From Ruminococcus sp. (lineage in GTDB: Bacteria; Bacillota; Clostridia; Oscillospirales; Ruminococcaceae): a stretch of 35,464 nt of DNA. The position numbers and the translations under genes were made by a program. Under the pieces are notes generated by a model, which was not told the origin of the DNA, did not search any database, and worked only from the letters and a program-made list of their open reading frames with translations. The stretch covers positions 1 to 35,464 of the forward strand of contig JAFXNC010000040.1 of the NCBI GenBank assembly GCA_017529875.1, in the 5' to 3' direction. Positions 8,613 to 14,847 of the stretch are shown here, one piece after another (position 1 is the stretch's first letter; each line of letters starts with the position of its first letter).

Positions 8613-8641
8613 AGTATAGCACAACAAGCGGGATATGTCAA
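8613..8641 (-). promoter_or_regulatory. Sigma-A promoter for the glycosyltransferase-AEC run
   Basis: On the minus strand TTGACA (8636-8641), a 17-base spacer and TATACT (8613-8618). Transcription would begin near 8606, giving an approximately 50-base leader to the TTG start at 8556. Only this promoter is evident upstream of the seven-gene minus-strand run. Confidence 0.85.
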
Positions 8642-8741
8642 TTTATTTTAGCTCTGCCTTATGGTCTTGCAGAAGTGAAAAAACCTGATCGCGGAGCGCT
8701 TCGCCTCCCGGCCGCAAAACTGCAAGTGGCTCAATTAGTTG

Positions 8742-8770
8742 TTGACATTTCTCAACGGGCGGTGTATAAT
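8742..8770 (+). promoter_or_regulatory. Consensus sigma-A promoter of the mgtE leader
   Basis: TTGACA (8742-8747), exactly 17 bases, TATAAT (8765-8770): a full consensus match. Transcription should start near 8776. The -35 box overlaps a small inverted repeat, GTTGA (8741-8745) with TCAAC (8752-8756), which could be an operator. It is divergent from the promoter at 8613-8641. Confidence 0.9.
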
Positions 8771-8810
8771 AATAGTGTACCGTTAATTGATTGTAAGTGA
8801 GGTGAATAAG

Positions 8811-8906
8811 ATGACAGGCAGTGACAACGGCGACTCTTGCGGGCGATGGTGCGGCATATCAATAACGACCGGTTCGGGGAGCGGCAGTCGCTGCTGCGTC
8901 CTCTGA
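8811..8906 (+). CDS. 31-residue leader ORF upstream of mgtE
   Basis: ATG at 8811 preceded by a good GTGAGGTG site; 31 codons ending in TGA at 8904-8906. The product begins MTGSDNGDSCGRWCG, ends RCCVL and has four cysteines plus a Ser/Gly-rich middle. It lies entirely in the mgtE leader RNA. Its codons cover the 5' strand of the anti-terminator helix (8833-8842) and of the long hairpin (8853-8862), so a ribosome on it would change the fold. I know no named family for it. It may be a translated attenuation leader or a chance ORF; the ribosome site and placement favour translation. Confidence 0.5.
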   Translation: MTGSDNGDSCGRWCGISITTGSGSGSRCCVL

Positions 8907-8960
8907 TTCCCGGCGCTTTGATATGCCTGTGACCCGCAGAGCTGCTCTGCGGGATTTTTT
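8833..8960 (+). promoter_or_regulatory. Transcription attenuator in the mgtE leader (candidate riboswitch or leader-peptide switch)
   Basis: Three pairings are visible. CTCTTGCGGG (8833-8842) can pair with CCCGCAGAG (8933-8941), with one bulged base. Inside it GGCATATCAA (8853-8862) pairs perfectly with TTGATATGCC (8918-8927), enclosing GCGGCAG/CTGCTGC (8881-8897, one wobble). CCCGCAGAG is also the 5' arm of the terminator at 8933-8960, so the outer helix and the terminator exclude each other. The family context (MgtE, a Mg2+ channel) suggests control by Mg2+. I do not find the M-box core motifs, so I leave the class open. Confidence 0.65.
8933..8960 (+). terminator. Intrinsic terminator inside the mgtE leader
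   Basis: Nine-base perfect stem CCCGCAGAG/CTCTGCGGG (8933-8941, 8945-8953), three-base loop, then A and six Ts (8955-8960). It lies 38 bases before the mgtE start codon, after the promoter, so it must be conditionally read through. Confidence 0.85.
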
Positions 8961-8997
8961 CGCCCGTTTCAAATCCAGTTGAAACGGAGTGATCGAA

Positions 8998-10410
8998 ATG
9001 GATGAACCAAACATCGTTGAAATGCCGGATTATCCCGAGTATGTGGAGGAGATCGTCAGGCTCATCAAGGGTAATCAGTCCCCTAAGGCCCTTGCCGAAA
9101 AGCTTGGGGATTACCACGGCAGCGACCTTGCCGACGCTATGGAACAGCTCGCTCCGGCAGAGCGCAAAAAGCTCTTTCGGATATGTCCCGCAGAGTTGGT
9201 CTCGGAGGCCTTCGAGCACCTCGACGAGGACTCCGCCAGCGCGTACCTCAATGAAATGGATATCAAAAAGGCCGCAGAGATCGTCTCCGGCCTGGAGACC
9301 GATACCGCAGCCGACGTGCTCCACGAGATACCCAAGGACAGACGCATCCTCATAATCGACGAGCTGCCCGAGGATATCCGCCGGGAGATCAGGCTCATAG
9401 CCTCCTTCGACGAGGAGGAGATCGGCAGCCGCATGACCACGAACTGCATCGTGATCCGCGAGAGCCTTTCGGTAAAACAGGCCATGAACGAGCTCATCAG
9501 ACAGGCCGAGGAAAATGACAACATCTCCACGATCTTCGTCACCGACGAAAACGAGGAGTTCTACGGCGCCATCGACCTCAAAGAGCTCATAACCGCCCGC
9601 AGCTCCGCCAGCCTTTCGAGCCTTATCGCCACCAGCTTTCCCTACGTTTACGCCCAGGAGAGCATCGACGACTGTATCGAAAAGCTCAAGGACTATTCCG
9701 AGGACTCAATCCCGGTGCTGGACGAGAACAACCGCCTGCTGGGCGTCATCACGGCGCGGAGCGTCATCGAAGTCGTTGATGACGAAATGGGCGAGGATTA
9801 CGCCCGTCTCGCCGGTCTGACCGCAGAGGAAGACCTCAACGAGCCGCTGAGAGCCAGCATGAAGAAGCGCCTTCCCTGGCTGATGATACTGCTGGGACTG
9901 GGTATGCTGGTATCCAGCGTAGTCGGGGTGTTCGAGCAGGTGATAGCGCAGCTGACCATAATCATGGCATTCCAGTCGCTGATACTGGACATGGCCGGTA
10001 ACGTAGGCACCCAGTCGCTGGCGGTGACTATCCGGGTGCTGATGGACGAGAATCTTACCTTCAGGCAAAAAGCGCATCTTGTGACGAAGGAGATGCGGGT
10101 CGGCTTCTGCAACGGCATACTGCTGGGCACCCTATCCTTTGTCTTTGTGGGGCTTTATATCTGCTTTTTCAAGGACAAACCGGCGGGGTTCTCCTTCGCG
10201 GTATCGGGGTGCATAGGTGCGTCGCTGATACTGGCGATGCTGATATCGAGTGCAGTGGGTACGCTGATACCGCTGTTTTTCAAGAAGATCAAAGTAGACC
10301 CGGCGGTAGCCTCGGGGCCGCTGATCACGACGGTGAACGACCTGGTGGCGGTAGTGACCTACTACGGGTTGAGCTGGCTGCTTTTGATAGGGGTATTCAA
10401 TTTTGCGTAG
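8998..10410 (+). CDS. mgtE: Magnesium transporter MgtE
   Basis: Dimeric Mg2+ channel of the cytoplasmic membrane. The cytoplasmic N domain (about 10-130, helical repeats such as LADAMEQLAPAERKKLF) is followed by two CBS domains (about 135-260) that sense Mg2+. Five membrane segments follow (about 285-470), with the conserved MAGNVGTQSLA in the pore region and DPAVASGPLITTVNDL. 470 residues is usual. An in-frame GTG at 8989 exists, but GGAG at 8985-8988 is spaced for the ATG at 8998, not for the GTG. Expression is probably set by the leader attenuator upstream; the terminator at 10531 closes the unit. The protein appears intact. Confidence 0.95.
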   Translation: MDEPNIVEMPDYPEYVEEIVRLIKGNQSPKALAEKLGDYHGSDLADAMEQLAPAERKKLFRICPAELVSEAFEHLDEDSASAYLNEMDIKKAAEIVSGLETDTAADVLHEIPKDRRILIIDELPEDIRREIRLIASFDEEEIGSRMTTNCIVIRESLSVKQAMNELIRQAEENDNISTIFVTDENEEFYGAIDLKELITARSSASLSSLIATSFPYVYAQESIDDCIEKLKDYSEDSIPVLDENNRLLGVITARSVIEVVDDEMGEDYARLAGLTAEEDLNEPLRASMKKRLPWLMILLGLGMLVSSVVGVFEQVIAQLTIIMAFQSLILDMAGNVGTQSLAVTIRVLMDENLTFRQKAHLVTKEMRVGFCNGILLGTLSFVFVGLYICFFKDKPAGFSFAVSGCIGASLILAMLISSAVGTLIPLFFKKIKVDPAVASGPLITTVNDLVAVVTYYGLSWLLLIGVFNFA

Positions 10411-10530
10411 GACCCACGAGCTAAAACAACGACCGCGGAGCGTTTTGAGGGATCTTTTTTTCTCGTCTTCGCTCGGAAGAAACCGGGGCAGCGCCCCCAA
10501 AAGCGCAGGCGCGATAAAGATGTTTTAATT

Positions 10531-10568
10531 AAGGCACTTTTGTCAGGAAACTGACGGAAGTGCCTTTT
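10531..10568 (+). terminator. Terminator downstream of mgtE
   Basis: AAGGCACTT (10531-10539) pairs with AAGTGCCTT (10558-10566), with an inner GTCAG/CTGAC around a GAAA loop and Ts to 10568. It lies 120 bases past the mgtE stop; the interval 10411-10530 shows no gene. Confidence 0.75.
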
Positions 10569-10600
10569 CGTTTCTTTGTGCAGCGCCTGCTAAAACAAAA

Positions 10601-10724
10601 TCCCAATTTGGTTGTGTATTGCTGACAGATATCCGGCGGAAAATGCTCTCCCCGAGCCTTGGAACAAGGCTCGTTCACACGACAGGCGGCGAGGGCATAA
10701 GAGCAATACACATCAAAAAAGGGA
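10601..10724 (+). mobile_element. MITE-like element, copy 1 (124 bp)
   Basis: Nearly identical to 24458-24617 except for a missing internal segment of about 36 bases. It is bounded by imperfect terminal inverted repeats of 23 bases that begin TCCC and end GGGA, including a perfect 11-base inner part, TGTGTATTGCT (10613-10623) and its complement (10702-10712). Inside lies a hairpin GAGCCTTG-GAA-CAAGGCTC. It encodes no transposase and shows no clear target-site duplication. The mobilising enzyme, if any, is not in this window. Confidence 0.7.
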
Positions 10725-10916
10725 TCTATTCTTTCTTCTTTCTTTTTTCTTTTAGCGGTGGCTGTACGCGCAAAAAATGATAAGTCTACTCACTTCCACC
10801 GCAACTTTTGACCGTTTCTTGCCATTTGATTCCATTGTTCTCCGGCGCTTATCGCTCCGAAATCGTTTTTGTTGATACTTTTACAGCCGAAATCTATCAA
10901 AAACTGCGCTTTTTTT

Positions 10917-10972
10917 AAGATATTTTAGCAAAAAGTAATATCTTAACCGCAAAAAGTGATTAGTAATATCTT
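10917..10972 (+). promoter_or_regulatory. Repeated AATATCTT operator-like sites
   Basis: AAGATATT (10917-10924) and AATATCTT (10937-10944) form an inverted repeat. AATATCTT recurs at 10965-10972, within an imperfect direct repeat GCAAAAAGT...AATATCTT. They lie 100-155 bases before the lipoprotein start and just upstream of an A/T-rich possible -10. A regulator site is likely, but the protein that binds it is unknown. Confidence 0.45.
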
Positions 10973-11012
10973 GCCATATGTTATAAAATTAAGATACCAA
11001 AAAACAAACTGA

Positions 11013-11042
11013 CCTCCGCGAGGAACAACAGGTTCCCGGAGG
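11013..11042 (+). other. Stable hairpin in the 5' leader of the lipoprotein gene
   Basis: CCTCCG (11013-11018) pairs with CGGAGG (11037-11042) and GGAAC with GTTCC, with a bulged CGA and a five-base loop. It ends 16 bases before the true ribosome site. It has no T-run, so it may stabilise the transcript rather than terminate it. Confidence 0.5.
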
Positions 11043-11071
11043 ATCATCGAATCTGAACAGGAGGATAAACA

Positions 11072-12556
11072 ATGAAAAACACCAAGAAAATGCTGGCCGC
11101 TATATGTGCTCTTTCGCTGAGCATGAGCATCGCATCCTGCGGCAGCACATCGTCATCGTCTTCGACCGACACAGCAGCGGGCACAGCCGACAGCGCCTCG
11201 ACCGAGTCCACCGCTGAGACCACCGGTACCGCTATCTCCATGAAGGAGGAGCAGAAGGAGGAGGTAGCCTCCATCGCCGAGAAGCTGGATGACACCAAGC
11301 TGGAGAACACCACCGTCAAGTTCCTCTCTCACTGGGATATCAACCCCGCAGAGGGCGCGGTAGTTCCTCCCGATATCCAGATGTTCTGGGATAAGTACGA
11401 CGGCAAGTTCGAGTACATCTCCACCACATGGGAGAACAGATACACCGACCTGGCTGCCAAGGTGCTGGCCAACGAGTCCCCTGACTTCTTCTCCGCTATG
11501 GATATGGACGGCTTCCCCAAGGGCGCTATCAGAGCTATGTTCGAGCCCATCGACGATGTTATCGACCTCAACTCCGACCTCTGGGCTCCCGCCAAGGAGA
11601 CCAACGACGCCTTCCTTTACAAGGGGCAGCACTATGTTGCCGGTATCCAGTCTCAGCCTGATATCGTCTGCATCTACAACACTAAGGTCGTAGAGGAAAA
11701 GGGCTATGAGGATCCCGCCGAGCTGTACTACAACGGCGAGTGGACATGGAGCAAGTTCTGCGACATGGTCATCAACTTCACCGATCAGGACAACGAAGTC
11801 GTAGGTCTCGACGGCTGGTGGTACTCCAAGGGTATGTGCCATATGAGCGGCAAGGCCATCATCGGCATGGAGAACGGCGCTATCGTAAACAACATGGAGG
11901 ATCCTACCCTGACCAAGATGCAGGGCCTTATGTACGACCTCCAGAAGAACAACGTCTGCTACAACCTTGCTGCCAACAACTGGCAGGTAAGAGGCAATAC
12001 ATACGGCCAGGGCCTGAGCTCCGGCGAGACCCTGTTCTATCCCTGCGGTATGTGGGCTATCGAGGCTCCGCCTGAGAACGTTAAGCCCTACGGCGACGTA
12101 GAGGCCGGCGAAGTAATGTTCGTTCCGATGCCGAGAATGGACGACAGCGACACCACCTATGTATCCGCCCGTGTTGACGGCTACTTCCTCTGCAAGGGCG
12201 CTCAGAACCCCGAGGGCTTCGCGGCTTACATGAACTGCCGTATGCTCTGCAAGAACGAGGCTGCCGAGATCGGCGAGGCTCAGCTCCGCGACGATTACAA
12301 GTGGAACGACAAGATGATCGAGATGAGAAAGACTGTTTACGATCTCGTAAACCAGAACCCTGTTTACGACTTCTCCGGCGGTGTATCTGACGATCTGCTG
12401 ACCGTTATGAACAACAACGTAACCTCCGCTACCGTTAACACCGGTACTCCCATGACCTGGACCGAGTGCGTTCAGTCCTTCAAGGCTGAGGTAGACCAGC
12501 TCATCGAGCAGGCCAACAACTATCTCGCTGAGGAAGCGGAGAGCAAAGCTGAATAA
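11072..12556 (+). CDS. Extracellular solute-binding lipoprotein (family 1, ABC sugar uptake type)
   Basis: Surface lipoprotein that should capture a carbohydrate for an ABC importer. The signal peptide ends in the lipobox IASC with the lipidated Cys at 23, followed by a Ser/Thr-rich tether to about residue 55. The body has the usual two-lobe features: FEYISTTWENRYTDLAAKVL, SPDFFSAMDMDGFP, IYNTKVVEEKGYEDP, GEWTWSKFCDMV (hinge) and MWAIEAPPENV. 494 residues is normal. The AGGAGG ribosome site is ideally placed. No permease or ATPase gene follows; a terminator stands 30 bases after the stop, so it is an orphan binding protein. The codons are very regular, as in a highly expressed gene. The substrate cannot be read from sequence. 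It converges on the LacI-sensor/GGDEF gene. Confidence 0.9.
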   Translation: MKNTKKMLAAICALSLSMSIASCGSTSSSSSTDTAAGTADSASTESTAETTGTAISMKEEQKEEVASIAEKLDDTKLENTTVKFLSHWDINPAEGAVVPPDIQMFWDKYDGKFEYISTTWENRYTDLAAKVLANESPDFFSAMDMDGFPKGAIRAMFEPIDDVIDLNSDLWAPAKETNDAFLYKGQHYVAGIQSQPDIVCIYNTKVVEEKGYEDPAELYYNGEWTWSKFCDMVINFTDQDNEVVGLDGWWYSKGMCHMSGKAIIGMENGAIVNNMEDPTLTKMQGLMYDLQKNNVCYNLAANNWQVRGNTYGQGLSSGETLFYPCGMWAIEAPPENVKPYGDVEAGEVMFVPMPRMDDSDTTYVSARVDGYFLCKGAQNPEGFAAYMNCRMLCKNEAAEIGEAQLRDDYKWNDKMIEMRKTVYDLVNQNPVYDFSGGVSDDLLTVMNNNVTSATVNTGTPMTWTECVQSFKAEVDQLIEQANNYLAEEAESKAE

Positions 12557-12586
12557 TCCTCCTTATATCCTTCATATTCCCAATTT

Positions 12587-12621
12587 AAAAACAGACGGCA
12601 GGCTGGTGCCGTCTGTTTTTT
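12587..12621 (+). terminator. Terminator of the solute-binding protein gene
   Basis: Fourteen-base perfect arms (12587-12600 and 12607-12620; core ACAGACGGCA) around GGCTGG, ending in a run of six Ts. It acts mainly on the plus strand. Confidence 0.9.
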
Positions 12622-12672
12622 CTTGGCTGGCTCAGGGGTCGGGCTTATTATAAAATGGGGGGCGCTGTTTAT

Positions 12673-12705
12673 AAAAATTGCCCGGGCTTTCCGAAAAGCC
12701 CGGGC
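12673..12705 (-). terminator. Terminator of the LacI-sensor/GGDEF gene
   Basis: GC-rich stem GCCCGGGCTTT/AAAGCCCGGGC (12680-12690, 12695-12705), six bases past the minus-strand stop, followed on that strand by AATTTTT. Confidence 0.9.
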
Positions 12706-12710
12706 TGTTC

Positions 12711-14603
12711 TTATTTGCGTATATACCTCGACGGGTTGCGCTTCTTGTCCTCGTACATAGTCTCGTCGGCGCGGTTTATCAGGGTAAACAGCGTGTCGTC
12801 CTCATTGATCGCCGTCACTATCGTGCCTATGCTCGCCGTGATGTCGTAGGGCTTGTTCTGTATGCGGTTGATCTCCGCGAGGCGCTCTTTGAAGTCCTTC
12901 TCGAACTCCGCTCCCTCGCTCTCAGAGGATGCCCCGCCCATGACGATGAACTCGTCGCCGCCGAACCGCGCACATATCCACCCCTCACGGCGGCACTCGG
13001 AGAGCGTCCCCGCAAGGCGTTTGAGAGAGTAGTCTCCCTCCTGATGACCGTAATCGTCGTTGACGTGTTTGAGGCCGTCCATATCCACAAAGGATATCGC
13101 CACCAGGCTGCCCTTCTCCCGCAGGCGGGTCAGCAGGTCGTCGGCGCGGCGGATGAAGCCGTTGCGGTTGAAGATGCCGCAGAGCGGATCGGTAACGTAA
13201 AGCCTGTCAAGCTCCCGGATGGCGGAGTTGAGGTTTATCAGCTTGCGCACGTTTTCAAGGGAGTTGGAAATGTTCATCAGCACCGAATGGCAGAGCATAC
13301 TCTTGGCAGGGAAATCCCCGTTGGTAGCCACAAAGTACCCCAGGCACCTCTCCCGGAAATGCAGCGGCAGGAAATAGCTGAAGCTGCCGGGTCTTTCGTG
13401 GGGGATAGGGTTCATCTGCTCGGTGGGGAACGAGCCGTAATAGCGCACCGCGCCCCTGTCCCATATCAGCGGGGCGTGCATGGTCTCGGTGTAGCCGTTT
13501 ATCAGGCACTCGCTGAGGTCGTTGCCCTTATCCCAGTCGTCGCAGAGGCAGATGCAGCAGCGCTCGCAGTCCATGTCCTCTAAGAATCCGAAGATTATGC
13601 TCATGCTCTGGGATTCGCTCTCTGCCTCGGCAAGCTCGGAATTGAGCCGGTTGAGCAGGTTGATGTCCTCACGGCAGCTGTTTATCAGGTTGTAGGCGCT
13701 GCGCCGGTACTCCGGGATATCCATGCTCTCGGCGTTCATGCAGCCGCAGCTCTCGGCGAACACTGCCCTTGCAGAAAGGCGCTGCACCTTGTCGCACTTC
13801 TCGCCGTCGATGAGCCTGAGCACAGTATCGCAGGCAAGGAAGCCCGCCCTTACCAGCGGCCTTTCGACGGTGGTGAGTGAGGGGAAATGGTATCTTGCGT
13901 TGTAGGTGTTGTCAAAGCCGGTGACTATCATGGAGTCGGGGCAGTGGATGCCGTGCTTGGAGAACTCGCTCATGGCGGAGAGCGCCATAGCGTCGTTGGA
14001 GCAGATAAGGGCGTCGGGGAGGGGGCCGCCGCTCTTGAGTATGGCCTCGGCAGCGCGGCGCCCGTCAATGGAGCGGAACTCGCCGTAATGGATAGCCTCC
14101 GGGGGCACCTCGATGCCGTATTCCTCGCAGACCTGTTTGAAGGCCGTAAGGCGGTCTCTTGCCTCGGGGTTGGATTCGGGTCCCGCGATGAAGCCCAGCC
14201 GTTTTGCGCCGTGGACAGTGATGACATGGCGCACCAGCTCCTTCATGGCGGAGATGTTGTCTATGGTAATGTTGTAGAACTCCGGGTATTCGCCGCAGTC
14301 AAAGACCACCACCGGCAGCCTGGAGGCCTTGGCGGAATCGGCAAGGCGCTGCTTCTGATCCGCGTCGCAGATAGTGTTTATCATCAGCAGCACGCCGTCG
14401 AAGCGCTCATAGTTTATCAGGTTGTAGATGTTGTATTCGCCTATATCGTAGCCCTTGCCGGTGATGACGCCGCCGAAGGCCGCAAAGCAGGACAAAGATA
14501 CGCCCCGCTCTCTTGCACAGGCAATGATCCCGTCGATGATGCCGTTCTGGTATTCCTCGTCGATGCCGGCAACGATCAGAGCTATCTCTCTAAGTTTTTC
14601 CAT
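12711..14603 (-). CDS. LacI-type ligand-binding domain fused to a GGDEF diguanylate cyclase
   Basis: Residues 5-275 are a periplasmic-binding-protein-like LacI sensor domain (DGIIACARERGVSLSCF, FDGVLLMINT, VVVFDCGEY, ICSNDAMALSAMSEF, VTGFDNT, LTTVERPLVRAG). No helix-turn-helix precedes it and there is no signal peptide. A middle region (about 300-450) looks GAF-like, then a short coil leads to a GGDEF domain (about 465-625) with an intact RFGGDEF at 546-552 and VTDPLCGIFNRNGF. The inhibitory RxxD site is absent (the expected place reads REGW). I infer a cytoplasmic cyclase making c-di-GMP in response to a sugar-like ligand. A good AAAGGCGG site precedes the ATG. It is convergent with the sugar-binding lipoprotein gene and divergent from the PPK2 gene. 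Confidence 0.92.
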   Translation of the reverse strand: MEKLREIALIVAGIDEEYQNGIIDGIIACARERGVSLSCFAAFGGVITGKGYDIGEYNIYNLINYERFDGVLLMINTICDADQKQRLADSAKASRLPVVVFDCGEYPEFYNITIDNISAMKELVRHVITVHGAKRLGFIAGPESNPEARDRLTAFKQVCEEYGIEVPPEAIHYGEFRSIDGRRAAEAILKSGGPLPDALICSNDAMALSAMSEFSKHGIHCPDSMIVTGFDNTYNARYHFPSLTTVERPLVRAGFLACDTVLRLIDGEKCDKVQRLSARAVFAESCGCMNAESMDIPEYRRSAYNLINSCREDINLLNRLNSELAEAESESQSMSIIFGFLEDMDCERCCICLCDDWDKGNDLSECLINGYTETMHAPLIWDRGAVRYYGSFPTEQMNPIPHERPGSFSYFLPLHFRERCLGYFVATNGDFPAKSMLCHSVLMNISNSLENVRKLINLNSAIRELDRLYVTDPLCGIFNRNGFIRRADDLLTRLREKGSLVAISFVDMDGLKHVNDDYGHQEGDYSLKRLAGTLSECRREGWICARFGGDEFIVMGGASSESEGAEFEKDFKERLAEINRIQNKPYDITASIGTIVTAINEDDTLFTLINRADETMYEDKKRNPSRYIRK

Positions 14604-14705
14604 ATGACGTGATCCGCCTTTCTGACTGTCTGATTGATTAAAAGTGTTAAATAATCACATAAATTTATCAACACAAGTGAGATATATTATCATTGTATCA
14701 CAAAC

Positions 14706-14718
14706 GAAAACGTTTTTC
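14706..14718. promoter_or_regulatory. LacI-family operator-like palindrome
   Basis: GAAAACGTTTTTC contains the perfect palindrome AAAACGTTTT with a central CG, the form bound by LacI/CcpA-family regulators. It matches a catabolite-responsive element only in part, differing in its last two bases. It lies between the divergent GGDEF and PPK2 genes, so it could act on either. Confidence 0.35.
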
Positions 14719-14762
14719 AATAGTTTTTTTACACGAAATATTAATTTTTTCCAATGGGATGA

Positions 14763-14791
14763 TTGCATTATGTAAAGAAATGGTGTATAAT
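14763..14791 (+). promoter_or_regulatory. Sigma-A promoter for the PPK2 gene
   Basis: TTGCAT (14763-14768), 17 bases, TATAAT (14786-14791). It gives a leader of about 50 bases to the ATG at 14848 and probably serves the following plus-strand genes. Confidence 0.8.
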
Positions 14792-14847
14792 ATATAGAGC
14801 GGCATACACATATGCACAGGATAAGAAAAACAAAGGAGGTCAAACCC

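Larger units (their letters stand above)
10725..11071. other. Intergenic region upstream of the sugar-binding lipoprotein
   Basis: No gene is seen. It contains an inverted repeat GCGGTGG (10755-10761)/CCACCGC (10797-10803), a weak promoter-like pair TTGATA-17-TATCAA (10872-10900), the AATATCTT sites (10917-10972), the A/T-rich TTATAAAATT (10981-10990) and a leader hairpin (11013-11042). The ribosome site AGGAGG is at 11059-11064. Confidence 0.5.

Noticed and set aside
8666-8726. CTTGCAG...CTGCAAG inverted repeat between the divergent promoters
   Set aside because: Arms of 7 bases separated by 47 bases with no supporting inner structure; could be chance.
8776-8932. M-box (Mg2+) riboswitch in the mgtE leader
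   Set aside because: Length and context fit, but I could not find the conserved M-box core segments. I left the leader as an unclassified attenuator instead.
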